A DNA stretch of 5,378 nucleotides from Oscillospiraceae bacterium (GTDB lineage Bacteria > Bacillota > Clostridia > Oscillospirales > Acutalibacteraceae), in NCBI GenBank assembly GCA_003517915.1, contig DOZQ01000185.1, positions 1-5,378 of the forward strand. Reading direction: 5' to 3'. The position numbers and the translations under genes are program-made. The notes beneath the pieces were generated by a model, which was not told the DNA's origin, did no database searches, and worked only from the letters and a program-made list of their open reading frames with translations. This document shows, piece by piece, positions 1 through 4,321 of the stretch (position 1 is its first letter; the number at the start of each line of letters is the position of its first letter).

Positions 1-66
1 CTGTATGAAAGCAAGCGGCTATGTACTCGTTTGTTGGGAGCTATTTATGTGATGGCCTATGGATAA
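1..66 (+). CDS. C-terminal tail of an unidentified gene, cut by the window edge
   Basis: Frame 1 is open from the first base to a TAA at 64-66 and gives 21 residues, LYESKRLCTRLLGAIYVMAYG. No domain can be recognised in so short a piece. Its place about 100 bp before a tRNA 3'-half attachment site is where tyrosine integrase genes often end, so an integrase tail is the natural guess, but the residues do not show it: the catalytic Tyr region would lie outside the window. It could equally be a chance open frame. Confidence 0.25.
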   Translation: MYESKRLCTRLLGAIYVMAYG

Positions 67-77
67 TATATTTTCAA

Positions 78-98
78 AACTACTGTCAACTACTGTCA
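78..98. repeat. Tandem 10-bp repeat next to the attachment site
   Basis: AACTACTGTC occurs twice head to tail (78-87 and 88-97), followed by one further matching base. Short direct repeats within about 100 bp of an att core commonly serve as arm-type binding sites for a tyrosine integrase or its excisionase. That role is inferred only from position here. The 10-bp period would place both copies on the same face of the helix. Confidence 0.5.
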
Positions 99-169
99 GG
101 CTGTATTTTCACAAGGGGCGAAAAGGCTTGATTTCAAGGGATTTTCGCGTTTAGTGGAGTATATACACT

Positions 170-219
170 CGTCCTTGGTAAGGATGAGGTAATGGGTTCG
201 ACTCCCATCATCAGCTCCA
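170..219 (+). pseudogene. 3' half of tRNA-Thr(GGT), probable attachment-site remnant
   Basis: The segment folds as the 3' part of a tRNA. The anticodon stem is 170-174/182-186 (one G-T wobble) around a 7-base loop with anticodon GGT at 177-179. A 5-base variable region follows, then a perfect 5-bp T stem (192-196/204-208) with loop TTCGACT, an acceptor strand CATCAGC (209-215), discriminator T216 and encoded CCA 217-219. A complete gene would start with a GCTGATG acceptor strand and a D arm. Upstream of base 170 neither is present, so it cannot give a functional tRNA. Integrative elements that use tRNA 3' ends rebuild the tRNA at one junction and leave such a 3' fragment at the other, which would put the element to the left and the older flank to the right. 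Confidence 0.85.
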
Positions 220-226
220 AGATTCC

Positions 227-253
227 AAAAAACTGATAACTAAGCGGTTTTTT
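227..253 (+). terminator. Probable rho-independent terminator after the tRNA-Thr fragment
   Basis: AAAAAACTG (227-235) pairs with CGGTTTTTT (245-253), 9 bp with one T-G wobble and a 9-base loop, ending in six T. It lies 7 bases after the encoded CCA, where a tRNA transcript would normally end, so it probably belonged to the original tRNA-Thr gene. The stem is A/T rich, so it is weaker than the next hairpin. Confidence 0.6.
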
Positions 254-323
254 GAGTGTAGAAAATCTCTGTACACGATTTTTACACGTTTTTTAGAAAA
301 ATATGAACGGCTGACCTTGCAGG

Positions 324-364
324 AAAAAAGGCTCGCTCTCAAAAATGAGAGGTAGCCTTTTTTT
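324..364 (+). terminator. Strong rho-independent terminator, possibly bidirectional
   Basis: AAAAAAGGCT (324-333) pairs with AGCCTTTTTT (354-363). After a 2x2 internal loop, CTCTCA (336-341) pairs with TGAGAG (346-351) around an AAAA loop. A seven-T run ends the structure at 364. The matching A run on the left means it can also terminate minus-strand transcription. It isolates the gene starting at 400 from anything upstream, so that gene must use a promoter in the 35 bases after it or depend on read-through. Confidence 0.85.
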
Positions 365-399
365 CGTGCCTGTAAACGGCAGCCGAAAGGAGTAAAACC

Positions 400-816
400 A
401 TGTCGGAAAACAAAACCACGCTATACGAGAAATATATGCAGCGGCGCAAAATAGTCCCAGAATGGCCTCCTGTCGGGTATCCAGACAGGCCTCTAAGCAT
501 GGATGAGTTTTTACCAATCTGGGATGAATGGGATAAAACCATGTGGGGCGCGGTTTGCTATAACAAGAAACTGCTTTTTGAGTTGACGGCAACCGAGCCG
601 AGGGCGCGGCGGTCGTATTGCACACCATACACAATACAATACACGCTGTTTTCAGATAAGCCGGAAACTATAAGGATTCTGCTTGAGGTTACATACTTTC
701 CAAAAGACTACAAAGACAAAAAAAACTTCAAAGACAAATACAACATACGTTTTCGCAATCTTCAAGGCCGTGTACCAGACCCCACTACAGAGAACGTGTT
801 AAAGGCGGCTTTTTAA
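400..816 (+). CDS. Hypothetical protein, 138 aa
   Basis: The ATG at 400 is preceded by a near-consensus ribosome binding site AAAGGAG (386-392) seven bases upstream, which fixes the start. The frame ends with TAA at 814-816. I do not recognise the family. The protein is soluble-looking, with no signal peptide or membrane segment. The first half is rich in Trp, Pro and acidic residues (for example WDEWDKTMW). The second half is basic, with a locally repetitive Lys/Asp stretch (YKDKKNFKDK) matched by a short DNA repeat of CAAAGACAAA around 700-740. It stands alone between a strong terminator and the regulatory remnant to its right. An accessory role on the mobile region is likely only by context. 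Confidence 0.75.
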   Translation: MSENKTTLYEKYMQRRKIVPEWPPVGYPDRPLSMDEFLPIWDEWDKTMWGAVCYNKKLLFELTATEPRARRSYCTPYTIQYTLFSDKPETIRILLEVTYFPKDYKDKKNFKDKYNIRFRNLQGRVPDPTTENVLKAAF

Positions 817-860
817 TTGGGGCGCATAGCTCGGCGGGTACAGGGCGCAGGGGTTCGGAT

Positions 861-881
861 GGGGGCGGCAACGCCTCCCCC
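861..881 (-). terminator. GC-rich hairpin after the small minus-strand gene
   Basis: GGGGG (861-865) pairs with CCCCC (877-881). After a C-T mismatch, GGC (867-869) pairs with GCC (873-875) around a 3-base loop. On the minus strand it begins three bases after the TGA of the small membrane peptide (885-887), where a 3'-end hairpin is expected. There is no T run after it, so it may be an mRNA-stabilising or rho-dependent end rather than an intrinsic terminator. The surrounding bases 817-884 are strikingly GC rich and hold no convincing gene. Confidence 0.4.
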
Positions 882-884
882 CTG

Positions 885-1014
885 TCATTGGCGCGGCTTG
901 TCCGCATTGCCGCCGGAGGCGGTTTCATTATCGGCCTTGCAGCGCAAAGCAACAGCCACAAGCAAGCCTATAATGCCCACAGAAAGCAGCGACAAGCACA
1001 AACACCGCTTTCAT
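885..1014 (-). pseudogene. Small membrane peptide gene, apparently frameshifted
   Basis: On the minus strand an ATG at 1014, 20 bases after the XRE stop, starts MKAVFVLVAA and then runs into a poor frame. The frame one base over continues with a membrane helix (LSVGIIGLLVAVAL), then a basic Arg-Cys-Lys step and a polar tail ending in NADKPRQ, to a TGA at 885-887. Deleting one base near 990 joins the two into a peptide of about 42 residues: short N-terminus, one membrane helix, polar tail. Alternatively the downstream frame could start at a TTG (1001) as a 38-residue peptide. Tiny single-helix proteins next to regulators are common in conjugative elements. The function is unknown. It would be co-transcribed with the XRE gene. 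Confidence 0.4.
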
Positions 1015-1034
1015 CAGCTTCGTTTCCCCTGCCC

Positions 1035-1277
1035 TTAAACTATCTGTTGTTCTATCCTCTCGAAAAGTTCATCATCAAAAAAAGCGCGTACCGTGATATT
1101 CAATCCGGCGCAGATTTTCGCCACGGTTGATAGCGTGGGGTTTCGGCTGCCTGTGTTGATTATGCTGCTTAATGTCGATTGCGTCAAGCCGCTTTCAACG
1201 GCCAATTTATTGATGGTGATATTGTGCGCCTCACACAGATTTATAATTCTCTGCCTCGTTGCATTCCTGACGGTCAT
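1035..1277 (-). CDS. XRE-family helix-turn-helix transcriptional regulator, 80 aa
   Basis: This short DNA-binding protein consists almost wholly of one Cro/CI-type (XRE) domain. Residues 8-65 give the five-helix pattern: a first helix RQRIINLCEAHN, the turn and second helix around INKLAVESGL, a recognition helix beginning TQSTLSSIIN, and the later TLSTVAKICAGL helix. The C-terminal ~15 residues (FFDDELFERIEQQIV) are acidic and may help dimerisation. The start is an ATG with AAAGGTG about ten bases upstream on the minus strand. It diverges from the sigma gene at 1556 with 278 bp between them, an arrangement like orf9/orf7 of Tn916-type elements, where the XRE protein controls the element's transfer and excision genes. 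An inverted repeat overlapping its own -10 suggests autoregulation. The family assignment is firm; the target genes are inferred. Confidence 0.92.
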   Translation of the reverse strand: MTVRNATRQRIINLCEAHNITINKLAVESGLTQSTLSSIINTGSRNPTLSTVAKICAGLNITVRAFFDDELFERIEQQIV

Positions 1278-1280
1278 TGC

Positions 1281-1311
1281 ATTACAACACCTTTACATAT
1301 AGCGTTGTAAT
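1281..1311. promoter_or_regulatory. Inverted repeat, candidate XRE operator
   Basis: ATTACAAC (1281-1288) and GTTGTAAT (1304-1311) are perfect 8-bp arms separated by 15 bases. The arm centres lie 23 bp apart, roughly two helical turns, which suits a dimeric XRE protein reading two major grooves on one face. It starts three bases upstream of the XRE start codon and covers the predicted -10 (1296-1301), so binding would repress the XRE gene itself. Confidence 0.65.
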
Positions 1312-1325
1312 AAGTCTAAGTCCAA
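1296..1325 (-). promoter_or_regulatory. Candidate promoter of the XRE gene
   Basis: Read on the minus strand, a -35 of TTGGAC (1325-1320) is followed after 18 bases by a -10 of TATATG (1301-1296). Both are partial matches to the sigma-A consensus. The position, about 20-45 bases upstream of the start codon, and the overlap with the inverted repeat support it. Transcription would begin very close to the ribosome binding site, giving a short leader. Confidence 0.45.
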
Positions 1326-1340
1326 TCGGGTCAAACTCAT

Positions 1341-1354
1341 AACGATATGTCGTT
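1341..1354. promoter_or_regulatory. Short palindrome overlapping the plus-strand -35
   Basis: AACGA (1341-1345) and TCGTT (1350-1354) form a perfect inverted repeat around TATG. The right arm enters the -35 hexamer at 1353-1358. It differs in sequence from the ATTACAAC operator, so it may be the site of another regulator or of a different binding mode. Five-base arms can occur by chance. Confidence 0.3.
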
Positions 1355-1381
1355 GATTTACTTGCCTGTCTATGCTATACT
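1353..1381 (+). promoter_or_regulatory. Sigma-A type promoter toward the sigma-factor gene
   Basis: TTGATT (1353-1358) and TATACT (1376-1381) are separated by exactly 17 bases, the best promoter match in the window. A transcript starting near 1388 would have a leader of about 165 bases before the sigma gene at 1556, long enough to hold regulatory structure. A second -10-like TATAAT at 1487-1492 is closer to the gene but lacks a good -35, so it could be an activated promoter. Confidence 0.6.
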
Positions 1382-1516
1382 ATAGAATAGGGCGCAGCTT
1401 ATGCCGGTGATTGCGCTGCTTCAATGGCAGTTCACAAAATGTTTACAATTTGCCTTGCTACGTTTTCGCCAAAATAGTTGTTAATATATAATAGAGGCCA
1501 AAAGCCTTTTATCTTT

Positions 1517-1534
1517 GGTTCCGAAAAGGTTCCG
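1517..1534. repeat. GGTTCCG direct repeat in the sigma gene leader
   Basis: GGTTCCG occurs at 1517-1523 and again at 1528-1534, an 11-base period, which places both copies on one helical face. It lies between the TATAAT at 1487-1492 and the ribosome binding site AAGGGGG (1542-1548). It could be a regulator site or part of a leader structure: CCTTTT at 1505-1510 can also pair with AAAAGG at 1524-1529. No function can be assigned from sequence alone. Confidence 0.35.
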
Positions 1535-1555
1535 CACGATTAAGGGGGAAATCCG

Positions 1556-1852
1556 ATGTTGACTACGGAAATGTCGCGATACTCAACGCAAAATCAGGAG
1601 TTGCAAGAGTTGGCGCTTCATACCAAGAATGGCGACACAGAGGCGATGGTGGAGATTGTAGAGCGGTGGGGTGTGAGGCTCACGGCTTACATCTATCGTC
1701 ACCTTTATGACAATGAGGGTAACTCCGGCCAATGGCAAGACGCAGAAGAAATTGCCAATGATGTGTTCAATGAGGTATTCTCTCACATTGACAGGTGGGT
1801 TCCCGAAAGCCATATAGTATTGCGGATTCTGTCAACAGGCAGAGGCCACTGA
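1556..1852 (+). pseudogene. ECF-like RNA polymerase sigma factor, truncated after region 2
   Basis: The ATG at 1556 follows AAGGGGG with seven bases spacing. Residues about 26-81 look like sigma-70 region 2: a helix AMVEIVERWGVRLTAYIYRH, then DAEEIANDVFNEVFSHIDRW, the segment that binds core polymerase and the -10 element. Intact relatives go on for another 80-100 residues with region 4, which reads the -35. Here the sigma-like sequence ends around residue 81-85 (nt 1796-1810) and the frame closes after 13 unrelated residues (HIVLRILSTGRGH). Region 4 is missing, so it should not direct transcription alone. The plus-strand position opposite an XRE gene matches the orf7/orf9 pair of Tn916-like elements; the downstream HTH, xis and int genes of such elements are absent. 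Confidence 0.75.
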
Positions 1853-2192
1853 GGCGGGCAACTCCAATCACAATCCGGCAGAGTGTGTCGGCTTTATCCT
1901 CACCTTCAGCGACGGAGTACAGCTTTACATCGCGGGCGACACTGACCAAACCGCGCAGATGGCGACATTGGCCGAACGAAAGCTCGACTATGCCTTCTTT
2001 CCCTGCGACGGCAGGTACAATATGGACGCCGCTGCCGCGTCCGAATGCGCCGCGCTTGTGGGCGCCCGTCACAGCGTCCCATACCACCTGACGCCTGAAG
2101 CCCCATTTGACCGTGAGCTCGCCGAGCAGTTTCAAGCTGAAGGCCGCCTGATCGTGGCGAACGGCGAGGAAATCACGCTGTCCAAGGCGTGA
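1836..2192 (+). pseudogene. C-terminal half of a UlaG-type metallo-beta-lactamase-fold hydrolase
   Basis: The frame ending at TGA 2190-2192 is open back to a stop at 1815 and is protein-like from about 1836 (118 codons), with no start codon until an internal ATG at 1959. It matches the COG2220/UlaG-like fold: an NHNP segment with His at 1869-1871, a beta strand and the metal-ligand motif AGDTD (Asp codon 1938-1940), then LDYAFFPCDGRYNM and RHSVPYHLTPEAPFD with the late His codons at 2070 and 2085. The N-terminal half with the HxHxDH metal site is missing, so it is inactive. The segment is much richer in GC than the genes to its right, indicating a different origin. It was probably cut by the same event that truncated the sigma gene. 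Confidence 0.8.
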
Positions 2193-2217
2193 AAAGGAAT
2201 CTGCGGTCGTGTGCTTA

Positions 2218-2301
2218 TTAATCACCGAACTGCCCAACATCAATATTCAGTTTCAAGTTTAATGTAGGGTCTTCATAACCTACAATCTTTATTCTGCTGT
2301 G
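2218..2301 (-). other. Possible displaced C-terminus of the lipoprotein gene
   Basis: Just past the lipoprotein stop, an alternate minus-strand frame is open from CAC (2301-2299) to TAA (2220-2218) and reads naturally: HSRIKIVGYEDP, then TLNLKLNIDVGQFGD. The lipoprotein frame leaves it at GTGCACACAGC. Removing one CA unit there would join ...GSSEVH directly to SRIKIVG... and lengthen the protein by about 23 residues. A 6-bp inverted repeat (2263-2268/2279-2284) lies within it. It may instead be noncoding spacer. Confidence 0.35.
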
Positions 2302-3041
2302 TGCACTTCCGAAGAACCAACAACAGAGTTGAAAATATCTATTTTGTGGATAGCGAAAGTAGTGTCCCCCAGATAATGGAAATAGCACCCACCCTTTGCG
2401 TCCGCGAAGAGGATAATCTGGTCGCTGCGATTATTATCCCTATCGAGCCACGACACCCGCGAGGCTTCCGCTGTTGAAAGGTCAAGCTCGGTTTTCGCAA
2501 GGTTGGACGCTATATCGTCAAGGCAAGCATCCAAATCGTACAAATCTGGAGTGGTTTCATATAGGCTGTACTTTTGGATGCCGGGGCCGTTTTCATCGTA
2601 GAGAAAAGCAAAACAACCATACCTATCCACGCCGTCAGAGAAAGTGCAGTAATAGAGTTTTTCTCCCTTGCGCGTGACCGATTCAAGGTCGTGGTCTAAA
2701 ACCCGATACTGCGTAAAGCAGTCGAAATTCCACTGAGGGTTTTTGATACCAGTCGCTTCTTCCACCCACTGCGCGGCGAACCTCTGTATACTTTTATGCT
2801 GGAAATATTCAAACGCAGGTTCACTTTGTGCGGAGTGATAAGAATTGCGGATAGCGTCGAACTGGGTTTGGTTCGGAAATACAGGTTTCGTATCGGTATA
2901 GAGAACCGTGAAACCGTCTACCGCTCCAACCATACCAACGGCATCTGCCCGCTGAGTGTGAAAGTCGCACCCGACAGTAGGTAGCAGTATCAAAATGGCG
3001 CAGAGCGTAAATACTCGTTGCAGTAATTTTTTCATAAACAA
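2289..3041 (-). CDS. Secreted lipoprotein of unknown function, 250 aa
   Basis: The N-terminus is a lipoprotein signal: Lys-Lys-Leu start, hydrophobic core (FTLCAILILLP) and lipobox TVGC with the acylated Cys near residue 25, so the protein should be anchored on the outer face of the membrane. The rest is soluble and rich in aromatic and acidic residues, with no family I recognise; strands such as EKLYYCTFSDGVDRYGCFAF and GGCYFHYLGDTTFAI suggest a beta-rich fold. Two starts compete. A TTG at 3041 lies six bases from AAAGGA (3053-3048 on minus) and is the better spaced; an ATG two codons later is 12 bases away. The C-terminus may be shortened by a dinucleotide slip (see 2218-2301). It sits downstream of a repeat-bearing spacer of about 210 bp and so probably has its own promoter. 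Confidence 0.8.
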   Translation of the reverse strand: MFMKKLLQRVFTLCAILILLPTVGCDFHTQRADAVGMVGAVDGFTVLYTDTKPVFPNQTQFDAIRNSYHSAQSEPAFEYFQHKSIQRFAAQWVEEATGIKNPQWNFDCFTQYRVLDHDLESVTRKGEKLYYCTFSDGVDRYGCFAFLYDENGPGIQKYSLYETTPDLYDLDACLDDIASNLAKTELDLSTAEASRVSWLDRDNNRSDQIILFADAKGGCYFHYLGDTTFAIHKIDIFNSVVGSSEVHTAE

Positions 3042-3071
3042 AATGTATCCTTTCCTCTATGAAATATCTAT

Positions 3072-3254
3072 TTGTTAGAAAACATAAATAATCTAAGTTG
3101 CGCCTTTTGGAACGGAAAGGTTATGTTCTGCATGCATTGGTGCGGACATATCGCTATACATCGCTCGATTGCAATGCTTTCAGATAGTCTTCAAGCATTA
3201 TATTTGGGGCATAGGCACACAAAGATTATGCTTATTATGGCTTTGATGTCTTAG
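3072..3254 (+). other. Plus-strand open frame through repeat copy A
   Basis: A 60-residue frame (start TTG 3072, stop TAG 3252-3254) crosses the spacer between the lipoprotein and ASCH genes. It contains FWNGKVMFCM, matching FWSGKVMFF in the frame at 4096-4299. It then has CMHWCGHIAIH, matching CMPWCGHIAMH in copy B, and ends LIMALMS, close to LLMALIS of copy C. Its stop overlaps the ASCH gene's stop by two bases. No ribosome binding site is visible. It is more likely a decayed or composite gene tail, or a repeat that happens to be open, than an active gene. Confidence 0.35.
3104..3201. repeat. Intergenic repeat copy A (mosaic)
   Basis: Bases 3104-3140 resemble 4203-4241 of copy C (about 24 of the first 27 identical). 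Bases 3131-3201 resemble 3689-3759 of copy B (about 60 of 71 identical, aligned without gaps). The two similarities meet at ATGCATTGG. Copy A therefore contains the left block of C and the whole of B, all in one orientation. It fills most of the spacer between the lipoprotein and ASCH genes. Confidence 0.8.
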
Positions 3255-3661
3255 GCTTTTACGCTGATAATCCGTACCAACTCAAATATCTCAAACAAAA
3301 CTGGCGTATCTTCGGTAAACGAATAACCTCGATTCTCTGCATCTCGGTTCCAATACCTTTTGTTACCTGCCCTCCAATCCTCGAAGGATTCATCTTCACC
3401 CTCCAATTTTACCATGTCCCATGTCAACAATTGAAATGGAACTGTTGTGGTTGAAATTGTTTTGATTACGCAGGCTGGTCTACCTTTACCGTCGAGAACA
3501 AGCGACAAGTCGCCAGGTGCTGGAGCATGATCTCCATCCAAAATAACTGATACTGTAGCGGTTTTCTTTCCAGATACGACAAGTTCCAGCAATTCATCAG
3601 CCATTTGGGGATTATCTCCGAAAGCAAATGTTTCAACATATTGTTCATTATTATCAGTCAT
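3251..3661 (-). CDS. ASCH-domain protein of the YhfF family, 136 aa
   Basis: The protein carries the ASCH fold, a PUA-like beta barrel thought to bind RNA or modified nucleosides, in the COG4405/YhfF form. Visible family features are FAFGDNPQMADELLELVVSG, the GKKTATVS signature near residues 31-38, a PGDLSLVLDGKGRPACVIKT strand pair, the acidic segment GEDESFEDWRAGNKRYW, and a final strand VLFEIFELVRI. The length is about full for the family. The ATG at 3661 is chosen because AGGTGGAG lies just upstream; the frame stays open to 3724, but that extension reads through repeat copy B and is not family-like. It is cytoplasmic, with repeat-bearing spacers on both sides, so it looks like an independent unit. 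The substrate is unknown. Confidence 0.88.
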   Translation of the reverse strand: MTDNNEQYVETFAFGDNPQMADELLELVVSGKKTATVSVILDGDHAPAPGDLSLVLDGKGRPACVIKTISTTTVPFQLLTWDMVKLEGEDESFEDWRAGNKRYWNRDAENRGYSFTEDTPVLFEIFELVRIISVKA

Positions 3662-3688
3662 CAAACTCCACCTCGCAGTATATGATTG

Positions 3689-3759
3689 CATGCCTTGGTG
3701 CGGACATATCGCTATGCATTGCACGATTGCAATGTTTCTGATTAGTCTTCTAGTATTAT
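3689..3759. repeat. Intergenic repeat copy B
   Basis: This 71-base block is about 85% identical to 3131-3201, in the same orientation. It contains a perfect hairpin, CATTGCA (3717-3723) and TGCAATG (3728-3734) around CGAT. In copy A two base changes disrupt the same stem without compensation. On the plus strand it is open and continues as IAMFLISLLVLSSVTIID, a membrane-helix-like C-terminus stopping at TAA 3780-3782, two bases into the stop of the minus-strand membrane protein gene. It fills the spacer upstream of the ASCH gene. Confidence 0.8.
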
Positions 3760-3778
3760 CCTCGGTTACAATAATTGA

Positions 3779-4072
3779 CTAACCGGCACTCTTATTGCTA
3801 TGCTTATAAAAGATCATCCCTATTACGTTTCCAATTAGTGCTATTGCTCCGTAGGCTAATGCATAAACCCATGCGGTCGAGTTAAAAAAAATAAAAATAG
3901 TTGGCAAAAACAAAACCGCCACAATCGCAGGGTATATTATGTGAAATGAGTGCTTAATACCGTAAATAAGTGAGCAAACAAAGCATATTGAGGGAACCAC
4001 AAAAAGCAATATAAGCATTGCGCTGCCCGTGTCTCCTATTAACAGCGGCAGTAAATAGAAATCCAATGCCAA
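3779..4072 (-). CDS. Small integral membrane protein, 5' end apparently frameshifted
   Basis: The open frame gives 97 residues with three strong hydrophobic spans (about 14-36, 42-60 and 66-88), a short GDTGS loop after the first LLPLLI stretch, and a Lys-rich end. It would be a 3-4 helix membrane protein with no recognised family. The only start in frame is a TTG at 4072 with no ribosome binding site. Upstream, another frame has ATG at 4119 and 4110 giving MQFMKLIK. Restoring one A in the run after GATT (4098-4096 on minus) would join MKLIK to INVTFLFILALDFYLLP, adding a complete first helix. The gene thus looks like a recent 1-base deletion in a homopolymer, or a sequencing error. It is bounded by repeat-bearing spacers; transcription probably runs from beyond 4119. 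Confidence 0.65.
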   Translation of the reverse strand: MALDFYLLPLLIGDTGSAMLILLFVVPSICFVCSLIYGIKHSFHIIYPAIVAVLFLPTIFIFFNSTAWVYALAYGAIALIGNVIGMIFYKHSNKSAG

Positions 4073-4095
4073 AATAAATAAAAAGGTAACATTGA

Positions 4096-4299
4096 TTTAA
4101 TCAGCTTCATAAACTGCATCTCACAAAAAGGGGTTTCGTCGGATTATTTGCTCTAATTTGCACTTGCTGGAACCCGATTCACCGTTGGGGCGACATACTC
4201 GACTTTTGGAGCGGAAAGGTCATGTTCTTCGATGCCTTGGCAATGGTTTCACCTTTGCCATTTGTTTTGCTGATGGCATTGATTTCTAATAACTCATAA
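4096..4299 (+). pseudogene. C-terminal remnant of a plus-strand membrane protein gene
   Basis: After a stop at 4093-4095, a plus-strand frame is open to TAA 4297-4299 and reads like protein. It has a hydrophobic span GFVGLFALICTCW, a loop NPIHRWGDILDFWSGKVMFF, and a second hydrophobic span ending LPFVLLMALISNNS. There is no start codon or ribosome binding site ahead of it; its 5' part overlaps the minus-strand gene start region at 4110-4119. It converges on the AIG1-like gene, with 22 bases between the stops. Its FWSGKVMF and LLMALIS segments recur in the open frame at 3072-3254. The family was not recognised. Confidence 0.45.
4203..4241. repeat. Intergenic repeat copy C (left block only)
   Basis: CTTTTGGAGCGGAAAGGTCA (4203-4222) and the following bases match 3104-3140 with only a few changes, then diverge after ATGCCTTGG. 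A hairpin follows, TTGGCAATGG (4237-4246) against CCTTTGCCA (4252-4260). It lies inside the plus-strand remnant at 4096-4299, in the spacer between the small membrane protein and the AIG1-like gene, in the same orientation as copies A and B. Confidence 0.65.
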
Positions 4300-4321
4300 T
4301 ATTCTTGTCTACATTGAGTAA

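Noticed and set aside
212..355. Open plus-strand frame ending in EKYERLTLQEKRLALKNER
   Set aside because: It looks protein-like at the end, but it runs through the tRNA fragment and both terminators; its Lys-rich residues come from the A runs of the terminator stem, and there is no start or ribosome site.
293..634. Minus-strand frame of 113 codons opposite the gene at 400-816
   Set aside because: It crosses the strong terminator, has no ribosome site and is the shadow of the plus-strand gene, which has a near-consensus ribosome site.
817..1130. Plus-strand frames in the GC-rich region after the hypothetical gene
   Set aside because: They lack ribosome sites, have unnatural composition and lie antisense to the small membrane peptide and XRE genes.
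1767..2243. Long minus-strand frame opposite the sigma/hydrolase scar (158 codons)
   Set aside because: It is the antisense shadow of the GC-rich hydrolase fragment, which has clear family motifs on the plus strand, and it crosses the junction scar.
3662..3724. N-terminal extension of the ASCH protein from an ATG at 3724
   Set aside because: The extra 21 residues are encoded by repeat copy B, do not resemble the family, and a good ribosome site precedes the ATG at 3661.
3042..4321. Classical integron attC sites between the minus-strand genes
   Set aside because: The layout is suggestive, but I could not find paired RYYYAAC/GTTRRRY cores or the long imperfect palindrome expected of attC, and no integron integrase is in the window.
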